Source: Myxococcus landrumus (GTDB taxonomy: Bacteria > Myxococcota > Myxococcia > Myxococcales > Myxococcaceae). Taken from it: a stretch of 64,000 bases of DNA. A program made the translations under genes and the position numbers. The notes under the pieces were generated by a model, which was given only the letters and a program-made list of their open reading frames with translations, searched no databases and was not told the origin of the DNA. Below, in pieces: positions 8,880 to 17,078 of the stretch (positions are counted from its first letter, which is position 1; each line of letters opens with the position of its first letter). Where the stretch lies: NCBI RefSeq assembly GCF_017301635.1, contig NZ_CP071091.1, forward strand, positions 7,370,501 through 7,434,500, in the 5' to 3' direction.

Positions 8880-8966
8880 GATTCGTTCGGGACGTTCGAC
8901 TACCGTCCGACGCGAGAAAGGCGCATTTCATGCCGGGTCTTCACAACGACTTCGGGAGTCCCCGTC

Positions 8967-9419
8967 ATGAACCGCCTCTTCTCTTCTCTGTCCTCGAATT
9001 CCCCCGCCCTGGCCGCCACCCTGCTGCGCATCGCCCTGGGCGTCGTGTTCCTGGCCCATGCGGGCGCGAAGTACTTCATCTTCACCCTGGATGGCACCGC
9101 GCGCTTCTTCGTGGCCCATGGCTTCCCGGGCTGGATGGCCACGCCGGTGTTCCTGGCGGAGCTGTTGGGTGGGCTCGCGCTCCTGGCGGGCTTCAAGGTC
9201 CGCTGGGTGGCCCTGGCGCTGTTCCCGGTGATGGTGGGCGCGCTCCAGTCGCACCTCGCCATGGGGTGGATGTTCACCAACGCGGGCGGCGGCTGGGAGT
9301 ACGTCGCGTTCCTGCTGGCCACCCTCCTCACGCAGGCGCTGCTGGGCAGCGGCGCGTACGCGGTGGACAACGTGCTGGTGCGCGCTCAGGGCCCGGTGGC
9401 CCAGACCTCCGCTTCGTGA
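8967..9419 (+). CDS. DoxX-family membrane protein
   Basis: 150 aa with four membrane helices. The first carries LLRIALGVVFLAHAGAKYF and the second GFPGWMATPVFLAELLGGLALL, both typical of DoxX/DoxD-like quinone-linked proteins. Relatives are often redox- or thiol-stress related, and many sit under LysR control. The ATG at 8967 follows a GGGAG site. Its end overlaps the convergent nicotinate phosphoribosyltransferase gene by 34 bases. Confidence 0.85.
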   Translation: MNRLFSSLSSNSPALAATLLRIALGVVFLAHAGAKYFIFTLDGTARFFVAHGFPGWMATPVFLAELLGGLALLAGFKVRWVALALFPVMVGALQSHLAMGWMFTNAGGGWEYVAFLLATLLTQALLGSGAYAVDNVLVRAQGPVAQTSAS

Positions 9420-10726
9420 GCACGGGCCCGGGCGAGCCCGTCCCCCACGACCACCGAGTACGGTGGCCGGGCGGGCTCCAGCGCCCGGACCTCCAACGGA
9501 AGCCGTGCCACCTCCCGCCGCGCGTACACCCGGGCGTCATCCAGGGAGGGAAGTGCCCCCGGCAGCCGTTGCCCCGCGCGCATCACGGGCCGCAAGAGAG
9601 GCCGCCCGCGCGCGACGTCTCCCCGCCGCACGAGCAAGTCCCTGCGCGCGATGCCGTCCTCTTCCTGTCGGTAGACCTGCTTCGACCCGGGCAGCAGCAC
9701 CTTGCCCGCGGACAGCTTCACCCGGGGACGCCCCGCGTACTCCACCAGCTTGTAGGCCATGTCCAGCGAGGGCGCGTCCGCGGACACCCCCATGGCCGTG
9801 CCCACGCCGAAGCCGTCGAGCGGCGCGCCCCGCGCGAGCAGCCGCGCCACCTCGTCCTCATCCAGTCCGCCGCTCGCCACCAGCCGCACGCGCTCCAGGC
9901 CCGCTTCGTCCAGGAGCTCGCGCGCCGCCAGCGACAGCGCCAGCAGGTCTCCTGAGTCCAGCCGCAGCGCGCGCACGCGGAAGTCTTCTCCCTGCTCCCG
10001 CGCCAGCCGGATGGCGTCCTGCACGCCGCGCAGCGTGTCGTAGGTGTCCACCAGCAGCGTCGCGTCGGGGTAGACGCGGGTGAAGGCGCGGAACGCCTCC
10101 AGCTCATCGTCGTGCGACTGCACGTAGCTGTGCGCCATGGTGCCCGCGAGCGGAATCCCATAGCGCTTCCCCGCGAGCACGTTGGAGGTGGAGTCCACGC
10201 CGGCCAGGTACGCCGCGCGCGCGACCTTCAAGCCCGAGTCCGCGCCGTGGATGCGCCGCAGCCCGAACTCCATCACCGGCCGGCCCCGCGCCGCCTCCAC
10301 CACGCGCGAGGCCTTGGACGCCGCGAGCGTCTGGAGGTGCATCACGTTGAGCAGGTACGTCTCCACCAGCTGCGCTTCGGGCAGCGGGGCTCGGACCTCC
10401 AACAGCGGCTCCTGGGCGAAGACAGGTGTGCCCTCCGGCATCGCGTCCACGTCACCGCTGAACCGGAACCGCTCCAGCCAGCCGAGCAGCCGGTCCGAGA
10501 AGCGCCCCAACGAGGCGAGCCACTCCAGGTCCTCCGCGCGGAAGCGCAGGTGCTCCAGCGTGTCGAGCACGTCCTCCAGTCCCGCGGCCACCAGGTAGTT
10601 GCGCCGCGACGGAAGGCGGCGGACGAAGAGGCTGAACACCGCCTCGTCCCACTGGCCCTCGGCCAGGTACGCCTCCGTCATCGTGAGCTGATAGAGGTCC
10701 GTGAGCAGCGCGGCCTCGGGCTCCAT
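9386..10726 (-). CDS. pncB: Nicotinate phosphoribosyltransferase
   Basis: 446 aa. It converts nicotinate and PRPP (with ATP) to nicotinate mononucleotide in the Preiss-Handler NAD salvage route. The N-terminus LLTDLYQLTMTEAYL is the family hallmark, followed by FGLRRIHGAD, GTMAHSYVQSH, LLVDTYDT, RLDSGDL and the GFGVGTAMG phosphate loop. The ATG at 10726 has AGGAGGA upstream. The thioredoxin gene precedes it on the same strand with a 44-base gap, so they probably form an operon. Its stop lies inside the DoxX gene. Confidence 0.93.
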   Translation of the reverse strand: MEPEAALLTDLYQLTMTEAYLAEGQWDEAVFSLFVRRLPSRRNYLVAAGLEDVLDTLEHLRFRAEDLEWLASLGRFSDRLLGWLERFRFSGDVDAMPEGTPVFAQEPLLEVRAPLPEAQLVETYLLNVMHLQTLAASKASRVVEAARGRPVMEFGLRRIHGADSGLKVARAAYLAGVDSTSNVLAGKRYGIPLAGTMAHSYVQSHDDELEAFRAFTRVYPDATLLVDTYDTLRGVQDAIRLAREQGEDFRVRALRLDSGDLLALSLAARELLDEAGLERVRLVASGGLDEDEVARLLARGAPLDGFGVGTAMGVSADAPSLDMAYKLVEYAGRPRVKLSAGKVLLPGSKQVYRQEEDGIARRDLLVRRGDVARGRPLLRPVMRAGQRLPGALPSLDDARVYARREVARLPLEVRALEPARPPYSVVVGDGLARARAHEAEVWATGP

Positions 10727-10770
10727 GGTGTCTTCCTCCTTCACGCGGGTCGCCGCCCGTGTTGCAGGAC

Positions 10771-11223
10771 TCAGGCCGTGGCGCCCGTGCTGCCTTGGGC
10801 GGCGACGGCATCCGACACCCACCGCTCCAGCTCCGGCTTGGGCAGCACACCGCTTCGGCGTGTCACCTCGCGCCCACCGGAGAACACCACGAAGGTGGGA
10901 ATGCCTTGCACGCGCAGCGCGCTCGCGGTGCGTGGGTTCTGGTCCGTATTGAGCTTGAGCACCAGCAGGTGTCCTGCCCGCGCCTTGCCCACCGCGTCCA
11001 GGATGGGCGCCGCCGCGCGGCAAGGGGCACACCAGGGCGCCCACAGGTCCAGGAGGATGGGCACTGGCGAGGACACCACCGCCCGGTCCAGCGCCTCGCC
11101 ATCCACCTCTTGTGGCGCGCCCGACAGGTCCAGCACCCGGTGGCACCGGCCACACTCGGGGTTTCCCGAGGGGCGGGGCTCTCGCACACGATTGAACGCA
11201 CCGCAGGCCGCACAGCGGAACAT
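10771..11223 (-). CDS. trxC: Thioredoxin 2 type with N-terminal zinc ribbon
   Basis: 150 aa. An N-terminal zinc-binding ribbon (CAAC near residue 4 and CGRC near residue 25) is followed by a thioredoxin fold with the active site WAPWCAPC and the cis-Pro loop GIPTFVVF. It reduces protein disulfides in the cytoplasm and is the form most often linked to oxidative stress. The ATG at 11223 has GGGAGG upstream. It forms a likely operon with pncB. Confidence 0.92.
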   Translation of the reverse strand: MFRCAACGAFNRVREPRPSGNPECGRCHRVLDLSGAPQEVDGEALDRAVVSSPVPILLDLWAPWCAPCRAAAPILDAVGKARAGHLLVLKLNTDQNPRTASALRVQGIPTFVVFSGGREVTRRSGVLPKPELERWVSDAVAAQGSTGATA

Positions 11224-11484
11224 GACGCCTCCCTTTCGGAGCCTGTGCCGTGAAGGTAGGCCATGTCGGCTCCTGGCGCGGCCCGGGCAGGCACCTCTAA
11301 CGACGGCGATGCCTGCTCGCCAGCCCTGGGGATTCGCGTGTCTGGGTTTTGCGTCGTCTGGCGCCCGTGTGCAGCTTTTGCGCGGTCCTCCGCCGGGCTT
11401 CGAGTGACGCAAGCGTGGTGCGCTCGTTGCACTGGCAGTTGGCCTGACACGGCGCAAGAGCGGCCCAAGGGAGGGAGAGCAGGC

Positions 11485-12498
11485 ATGCGGCTGGCTGTCT
11501 TCGACACCCATCGGTATGACCGCGGCGCATTGGAGGAGGCCAACGCGCAGTTCGGCCATGCGCTGAGCTTCCTGGAGCCTCGGCTGACGTTGCAGACCGC
11601 ACGGCTGGCGGAGGGCTTCCAGGCGGTGTGCTCGTTCGTCAACGACCGGGTGGACGCGCCCACGCTGGAGGTGCTGCGCGAAGTGGGCGTGCGCCTGATT
11701 GCCACGCGCTCCGCGGGCTACAACCACATCGACCTGGAGGCCGCGCGGCGGCTGGACATGCGCGTGACGCGGGTGCCGGAGTATTCGCCGCACGCGGTGG
11801 CGGAGCACGCCGTGACGCTGGTGTTGTCCCTCAACCGGCACATCCCTCGCGCCTTCGCGCGGGTGCGGGACTGGAACTTCTCGCTGGAGGGGCTGGTGGG
11901 CTTCGACCTCGCGGGGAAGACGGTGGGCGTGGTGGGGACTGGACGCATCGGACGGGTGGCCGCGCGAATCTTCCGAGGCTTTGGCTGCGACGTCGTTTGC
12001 TTCGACGTGGCGCCGGACGCGGCCTTCGCGCGGGAGGTGGGTGCTCGCTATGTGCCGTTGGAGGCGCTGTTCTCCGCGGCGGATGTCATCTCGCTTCATG
12101 TCCCGCTGACGCCGGGGACCCGGCACATGGTGGACGCGAAGTCCCTGGCGCGGATGAAGCGCGGGGTGATGCTCATCAACACGGGGCGAGGCGCGCTCAT
12201 CGACAGTCGAGCCCTCATCGATGCGCTCAAGTCGGGCCACGTCGGCGCCGCGGGCCTGGATGTGTACGAGGAAGAGGAGGGCATCTTCTTCCAGGACCTC
12301 TCCGGCCAGGTGCTCCAGGACGATGTGCTGGCGCGGCTGTTGACCTTTCCCAACGTGCTGGTGACGTCGCACCAGGCCTTCCTCACGCGCGAGGCCCTGG
12401 TGAGCATCGCGCGCACCACGCTGGCCAGCGTCCGGGCCTTCGAGCGGGGAGAGCCGCTGGAGAATGAAGTTCGTGTCGAACAAGTGCGGCCCGCGTGA
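11485..12498 (+). CDS. ldhA: D-lactate dehydrogenase (2-hydroxyacid dehydrogenase family)
   Basis: 337 aa. It reduces pyruvate to D-lactate with NADH. GVVGTGRIGRVAARIF is the Rossmann NAD loop; RSAGYNHID, VPEYSPHAVAEHAV, INTGRGALID and the catalytic His in SHQAFLT match fermentative D-LDH. The length fits the family. The ATG at 11485 follows GGGAGAG. The 261-base region 11224-11484 upstream holds the divergent promoters of this gene and trxC; I saw no clear motif there. Confidence 0.9.
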   Translation: MRLAVFDTHRYDRGALEEANAQFGHALSFLEPRLTLQTARLAEGFQAVCSFVNDRVDAPTLEVLREVGVRLIATRSAGYNHIDLEAARRLDMRVTRVPEYSPHAVAEHAVTLVLSLNRHIPRAFARVRDWNFSLEGLVGFDLAGKTVGVVGTGRIGRVAARIFRGFGCDVVCFDVAPDAAFAREVGARYVPLEALFSAADVISLHVPLTPGTRHMVDAKSLARMKRGVMLINTGRGALIDSRALIDALKSGHVGAAGLDVYEEEEGIFFQDLSGQVLQDDVLARLLTFPNVLVTSHQAFLTREALVSIARTTLASVRAFERGEPLENEVRVEQVRPA

Positions 12499-12530
12499 GA
12501 GCGTGCCGTGGAGAGGACAGGAGCCCCCCC

Positions 12531-13820
12531 ATGACCATAGTCTGTGCCACCAACTTCTCCGATGCCGCGCGCCGCGCTTGTGATGTCGCCGCGGCGTTGG
12601 CTCGCAAGTCCCACGTGCCGCTGTGCCTGGTGCATGTCCTGAATCCCGACTCCGCCCGGGCCTTTGGCGCGGCGTTGCTCCAAGCGGCGGAGGCGGCCCT
12701 GGGGGACGAGGCCCGGAGGCTGGCCAGGCGTGGCATCCAGGTGGAGCAGGAGCTGCGCACGGGCGAGGCGGCGGTGGAGGTGATGGAGCTGGCGCGGCGG
12801 CGCGCGGCCACGCTGGTGGTGACGGCCTCGCCCAGCAAGGAGGCGCCCTTCCTGAGCGTGGGTGGGACGGTGGACCGGCTGGCGCAGTCGCTGGAAGTGC
12901 CGCTGTTGGCGGTGCGCGACGCGGAGACGCTGGAGGCCTGGGCGGAGGGCAAGCGGCCCTTGCGGGTGTTGTTGGGCGTGGACCGCTCCGCGCCCTTCGT
13001 CGCCGCGCGCGACTGGGTGAAGGGATTGCGCGAGTGGGGATGGGTGGAGGTGGTGGGGGCGCGCGTCATCTGGCCGGATGAGGAATACAAGCGCCTGGGG
13101 CTGCCGCGTCCCATGGAGCTGGCGGAGGTGACGCCGGAGCTATTCTCGGTGCTCGACAAGGAGACCGACGCGCTGATGGCGCCGCTGTCCGTGGGAGGCG
13201 CGGTGCCCCGCACGGTGCTGGAGTCCTCGCTGGGCCGCATCGCGGACCACCTGGTGCAGGTGGCGGAGCGGGAGCGCGCGGACCTGCTGGTGGTGGGGAC
13301 CCATCACCGGAAGGCGTTGGGGCGGATGTGGAGCGTGTCGCACCATGCGCTGCGGCTGGCGCGCATGTCCGTGGCGTGTGTGGCCTCGCACGCGGCGCTG
13401 GTGGGCGTCGATGCGCCGCTGCCCGTCTTCCGCGAGGTGATGGTGGCGACCGACTTCTCCGAGACGGGCGACCGCGCGGTGGCCCATGCCTTCGGGTTGG
13501 TGCCTCCAGGAGGCGTGGTGCACCTGGTCCACGTCACGGAAGGCGCGCAGGTGATGGAGAGCGACCAGCGGCGGTTGTTGGCGCTGGTGCCTCGCGAGGC
13601 CGAGCTCACGGGGCGTCACGTGAAGGTGGAGATTGTCGCCGGCACGAAGGACGTGGTGACGGCGCTGGTGCAGACCGCGGAGCGGCTGGCGGTGGATGCC
13701 GTGGTGCTGGGGACTCACGGGCGCACGGGCCTCAAGCGCGTGGTGCTGGGCTCCGTGACGCAGGCGGTGCTCGGACGGACCGAGCGGCCCGTGCTGCTGG
13801 TGCGTCCTCCCTCGCCGTGA
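12531..13820 (+). CDS. Universal stress protein with three Usp-like modules
   Basis: 429 aa, roughly three times a single Usp. Module 1 (1-135) begins TIVCATNFSDAARRA. Module 2 (145-285) begins RVLLGVDRSAPF and keeps only a broken nucleotide motif (GTHHRKALGRMWS). Module 3 (300-429) begins EVMVATDFSETGDRA and has an intact ATP motif, GTHG then nine residues then GS. Usp proteins bind ATP and act in stress survival. The ATG at 12531 has AGGAG eight bases upstream and starts 32 bases after ldhA, suggesting co-transcription. Confidence 0.85.
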   Translation: MTIVCATNFSDAARRACDVAAALARKSHVPLCLVHVLNPDSARAFGAALLQAAEAALGDEARRLARRGIQVEQELRTGEAAVEVMELARRRAATLVVTASPSKEAPFLSVGGTVDRLAQSLEVPLLAVRDAETLEAWAEGKRPLRVLLGVDRSAPFVAARDWVKGLREWGWVEVVGARVIWPDEEYKRLGLPRPMELAEVTPELFSVLDKETDALMAPLSVGGAVPRTVLESSLGRIADHLVQVAERERADLLVVGTHHRKALGRMWSVSHHALRLARMSVACVASHAALVGVDAPLPVFREVMVATDFSETGDRAVAHAFGLVPPGGVVHLVHVTEGAQVMESDQRRLLALVPREAELTGRHVKVEIVAGTKDVVTALVQTAERLAVDAVVLGTHGRTGLKRVVLGSVTQAVLGRTERPVLLVRPPSP

Positions 13821-13872
13821 CACACGGGTGGCTCGATTGTTGACCTGAAGATGTCCGGAGTTGGTCAGTAGG

Positions 13873-13887
13873 TTGGCGGACCGCCAA
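13873..13887. promoter_or_regulatory. Palindrome TTGGCGG-A-CCGCCAA upstream of sodB
   Basis: Perfect 7-bp arms around one base, 78 bases before the sodB start codon. The odd one-base centre suits a dimeric repressor or activator site better than an RNA hairpin. It is the only strong dyad in the 145-base gap before sodB. No known consensus was matched. Confidence 0.4.
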
Positions 13888-13965
13888 TGGATTGGAGTCA
13901 AGCCCGTGTAGGAGCCGGGAGGGTGATAGTCCTCGGCTTCCCTTTACCCTGGAAAGGTCACGACC

Positions 13966-14553
13966 ATGCCCTTCGCCCTGCCCGAACTCCCGTACAAGAA
14001 GGACGCGCTGGCTCCTCACATGAGCGAGGAGACTTTCTCGTACCACTACGACAAGCACCACGCCGCGTACGTCAACAACCTGAACAAGCTGCTGGATGGC
14101 AAGCCCGAGGCGAGCAAGTCGCTGGAGGAGATCATCCTGAGCAGCGACGGTGGCGTGTTCAACAACGCCGCGCAGGTCTGGAACCACACCTTCTTCTGGA
14201 ACTGCATGAAGCCCAAGGGCGGCGGTGAGCCGACGGGCGACCTGCTGGCGGCCATCAACCGGGACTTTGGCTCCTTCGCCAAGTTCAAGGAGGAGTTCTC
14301 CACCGCCGCCGCGACGCAGTTCGGCTCCGGCTGGGCGTGGCTGGTCGCGGACAAGGACGGCAAGCTGGCCGTCACCAAGACGAGCAACGCGGACCTGCCG
14401 ATGAAGCACGGCCAGAAGGCGCTGCTGACCATCGATGTGTGGGAGCACGCCTACTACATCGACTACCGCAACCTGCGGCCGAAGTTCATCGAGACGTTCC
14501 TGAACCACCTGGTCAACTGGGACTTCGTCGCCCAGAACCTGAAGGCCCGCTAG
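13966..14553 (+). CDS. sodB: Superoxide dismutase, iron type
   Basis: 195 aa. It disproportionates superoxide to oxygen and hydrogen peroxide. Metal ligands are H27, H74, D157 and H161 (in DVWEHAYYID). Gln70 in AAQVWNHTFFW is the position that marks iron enzymes, while the manganese-type Gln near residue 143 is absent (SNADLP). No signal peptide is visible, so it is cytoplasmic. The ATG at 13966 has GGAAAGG upstream. It is followed after 55 bases by the first unit of a four-fold gene array and may be co-transcribed with it. Confidence 0.95.
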   Translation: MPFALPELPYKKDALAPHMSEETFSYHYDKHHAAYVNNLNKLLDGKPEASKSLEEIILSSDGGVFNNAAQVWNHTFFWNCMKPKGGGEPTGDLLAAINRDFGSFAKFKEEFSTAAATQFGSGWAWLVADKDGKLAVTKTSNADLPMKHGQKALLTIDVWEHAYYIDYRNLRPKFIETFLNHLVNWDFVAQNLKAR

Positions 14554-14575
14554 CCTCGCGCCGGGGGGCGGCTTT

Positions 14576-14605
14576 CCAATTGCCACTGTCATTGGGTTGA
14601 ATGAC
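14576..14605 (+). promoter_or_regulatory. Leader element, copy 1, with two alternative hairpins
   Basis: CCAAT (14576-14580) pairs with ATTGG (14591-14595). GTCATT (14588-14593) pairs with AATGAC (14600-14605). The two pairings share bases 14591-14593, so only one can form. The element ends three bases before the A1 start codon, so its state could control ribosome access. Confidence 0.6.
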
Positions 14606-14608
14606 GGG

Positions 14609-15619
14609 ATGGCTCAGGCCGCTCCCCCGCCGCACCGGAGTGTCACGAAGAACCTGTGGGTCGTCGCGCTCTGCCTGCTCGTGGGTGGAGCGGCGGCGTT
14701 CGCCCTGCGCGAGCCGAGCGCTCCGGGGGCACCGCCGATGGACACAGGGGATGCGGGTGTTCCCACGAAGGAGCCCGCGGTTCCCACGAAGGGGCCCGGG
14801 GTTCCCACCCGGGATGCGAAGACGGCTCGGCTCGACGGTCCACGTCACAATCCACGCATCCCGCGTCGGATGCCGGAGGGGCCGGAGTTTCGCCAGAAGA
14901 CCGCGGATGTGTGGTGTGAGGGCTTGTCCGCGGAGCGCTGCGGCAGCTACCCCCGGGACTGCGAGGTCGCCACCTATTGCGATGGCGTGCGGTTCTGCAG
15001 GAGCCAGGCGGACTTCCCCAGTCAGGAGACCTGCGCGGCGGAAGGCATCCTGGGTGCCAACGTGGCGTGCTGCCCCGGACTCGTTCCCCGGTGTGGGGTT
15101 CCGTCGGGAGCGCGCGGGGCGTGCAATGCGCAGCAGGAGGAGGCGGCGGAGCCCGTCTGCATCCGCTGTGGCGACGGCGTGTGTGGCGTGTTCGAGCAGG
15201 CCTGCAACTGCCCCGAGGACTGCGCCACGAGCGAGGCGCGGCCCAAGGTCCGCTATCAAGGTCTGCGGCCCGAGGGGCCTCCAGCCCAGGACGCCTTTGT
15301 TCCGGAGGGGGCCGCGACACCCGGGCAGTGCCTGGACATCCTGGCGTCCCCGGAGGCCATCCATGCCTGCCTGGAGTCATGGAGCGACAGTCTCTTCGGG
15401 CTGCGCCGCGTCGACGACCTTCAGCGGGTCGAGAACCTCAAGCCCTTCACGCCGTTCGACCTCGACCTGATGCGCTGTCTGGAGCGCTCGTCCTCATACT
15501 CCGCCCGCCGGAGCGACACGTCGCGAGAGGGCTGCATCGAGGCGCTGTCTCAACGCACCCGCGACTCACGGCTCGACAAGCTGCGGTGGTTCTCCACCCT
15601 GTCCCGAGGTGGGCGATGA
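14609..15619 (+). CDS. Unit 1 protein A: anchored cysteine-rich exported protein
   Basis: 336 aa, family unrecognised. Residues 15-33 form one membrane anchor or uncleaved signal (NLWVVALCLLVGGAAAFAL) with no lipobox. Residues 38-70 are a Pro-rich linker with repeated GVPTK units. Residues 103-309 carry 20 cysteines, including a small knot (CIRCGDGVCG then CNCPEDC, 184-205) of a type seen in myxobacterial surface proteins. The even cysteine count and export signal suggest a disulfide-bonded periplasmic or surface domain. The ATG at 14609 is used because it aligns in all copies; an in-frame TTG lies at 14597. Its stop overlaps the B1 start. Confidence 0.75.
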   Translation: MAQAAPPPHRSVTKNLWVVALCLLVGGAAAFALREPSAPGAPPMDTGDAGVPTKEPAVPTKGPGVPTRDAKTARLDGPRHNPRIPRRMPEGPEFRQKTADVWCEGLSAERCGSYPRDCEVATYCDGVRFCRSQADFPSQETCAAEGILGANVACCPGLVPRCGVPSGARGACNAQQEEAAEPVCIRCGDGVCGVFEQACNCPEDCATSEARPKVRYQGLRPEGPPAQDAFVPEGAATPGQCLDILASPEAIHACLESWSDSLFGLRRVDDLQRVENLKPFTPFDLDLMRCLERSSSYSARRSDTSREGCIEALSQRTRDSRLDKLRWFSTLSRGGR

Positions 15620-17034
15620 GGCCCTGGGTCTTCCGAGTGCTGTCGTCGTCGGTGGTGCTCTGTCTCGTCGTGACGGGCTCCGCCTTCGCGAGGAACAGGC
15701 GCCGGAGTGCGGTGCTCATCGAGGACACCCCCGTCATCCAGGCGGCGCTCGACGGAGATGCCGCGAAGATGAAGGCGCTGCTCCGCCACAAGGCGTCCGT
15801 CAACAGGACGGGCGAGCTCACGAATGGCTTGGGCCACATGACGCCGCTGATGGTGGCGAGCGAGAAAGGCCATACGGCCATCGTCGACCTGCTGTTGCAG
15901 GCGAAGGCGGACCCGGACCTGCGAGTGCCTCGGCATTCAGCGTCATGGCCACCTCCTGGCTGGTCCGCACGATGCTTCGCTCGCGCCGAGCGACAGTCCG
16001 GTCCAGAGGCGTTGTTGGTGCAGGCGGGCGCGAGCGGTGATGCGGCGTGTCTGGTGGAGGCGGATTTCCTGGCGGCCGTGCGGAAGAAGGACTCGAAGCG
16101 CGCCTTGCTCCTGGGGCGCCGCGCGAAGGGCGGGATTCGGCAACAGGTCCTCCAAGAGGCACTGGACCTGGCGCGAGAGCAGAAGAGCATCGCGATGATT
16201 CGTGCCGTGGACGCTGCGGGCTTCAACCCCGGCGCGACAACGGGCGTCCACATCGAGCTCCCGGTGGCCTCCAGGACGGATGTGTCGATGAGTCCTGGCT
16301 CGCACATCCTCGTCACCGCGCTCTCCCCCGCGAGGAAGGCCCTGGAGGCGCGCGATGAGAAGGCCGTGCTTGCCCTCGTGAAAGCGGGTCATCCGCCGCC
16401 CATGCTCATGATGCTGGTGCGATGGGGAATGACCTCGGTGGTGCTGCACCAGCTCAAGACGGGCGCCAACCCCGACGTCGGGGAAGAGGCTGGCAACACG
16501 CCGCTCATCGAGGCGGTGCTGGCCCGGAACCAGGTGCTCGTGGACGCCCTGCTCGCCGCGGGCGCGGATGTGAATCTCCCGGGGGAAGTCGAAGTGACGC
16601 CCCTGCTCGCGGCGCTGCAAGGAGACAAGCCCGTGGAGCTGTCGCTGGTGGGGCGGCTGCTGAAGGCGAAGGCGGACGTCAACAAGGCGGACCGGTACAG
16701 GACACCGTTGATGGAGGCGGCGAGCCGGTGTCTGCCGAAGGTGGTCTCCTTGCTGTTGCAGAAGGGGGCGCGCTGGGACGTGCCTCCGGACGGCGGTGCG
16801 GGGCTCTACGAGGAGGCGGTGGTCCCTCGGGTGCCTTGCTCCGAGGAGGTCACCGTGCAGGTCATCCAGGCCTTGCGCGAGGGCGGTGTTCCGCTTCAGC
16901 ACCCGGAGGAGCGACACCTGGATTGGCTGCGTCTGCGCGCGCGGGAGTCCCCGGTGCTGGGCCCGGAGCTGTCCGCGGCGGGACTGCGTCCGGAGAAGGA
17001 GCAGCCCTCGTCTCCGCCCGACGCCGCGCGCTAG
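15616..17034 (+). CDS. Unit 1 protein B: exported ankyrin-repeat protein
   Basis: 472 aa. Residues 1-25 are a Sec signal peptide (cleavage after SAFA). Ankyrin repeats lie at 38-105 (TPLMVASEKGHTAIVDLLLQ) and 293-390 (NTPLIEAVLARN, TPLLAALQGDK, TPLMEAASRCLP), with a helical region of about 190 residues between them. Four cysteines (120, 145, 372, 408) are kept in all copies. Ankyrin repeats bind proteins, and the obvious partner is A, since B starts in the ATGA that ends A1 and is thus translationally coupled. The cellular role is unknown. Confidence 0.85.
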   Translation: MRPWVFRVLSSSVVLCLVVTGSAFARNRRRSAVLIEDTPVIQAALDGDAAKMKALLRHKASVNRTGELTNGLGHMTPLMVASEKGHTAIVDLLLQAKADPDLRVPRHSASWPPPGWSARCFARAERQSGPEALLVQAGASGDAACLVEADFLAAVRKKDSKRALLLGRRAKGGIRQQVLQEALDLAREQKSIAMIRAVDAAGFNPGATTGVHIELPVASRTDVSMSPGSHILVTALSPARKALEARDEKAVLALVKAGHPPPMLMMLVRWGMTSVVLHQLKTGANPDVGEEAGNTPLIEAVLARNQVLVDALLAAGADVNLPGEVEVTPLLAALQGDKPVELSLVGRLLKAKADVNKADRYRTPLMEAASRCLPKVVSLLLQKGARWDVPPDGGAGLYEEAVVPRVPCSEEVTVQVIQALREGGVPLQHPEERHLDWLRLRARESPVLGPELSAAGLRPEKEQPSSPPDAAR

Positions 17035-17045
17035 GGGGCGGCTTT

Positions 17046-17075
17046 CCAATTGCCACGGTCATTGGGTTGAATGAC
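17046..17075 (+). promoter_or_regulatory. Leader element, copy 2
   Basis: Same two competing pairings as copy 1: CCAAT (17046-17050) with ATTGG (17061-17065), and GTCATT with AATGAC (17070-17075). One base differs from copy 1 (CACG for CACT) and lies in a loop, so both stems are kept. It almost fills the 44 bases between B1 and A2. Confidence 0.6.
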
Positions 17076-17078
17076 GGG

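Noticed and set aside
14597..14608. TTG start codon for A1 (and equivalents) four codons before the ATG
   Set aside because: Copy 3 has a one-base insertion that breaks this frame, while the ATG aligns in all four copies.
14601..15470. Alternative 289-codon frame beginning at ATG 14601
   Set aside because: Composition is Arg-rich and lacks the cysteine pattern that is conserved among the four A genes; it is a shadow frame.
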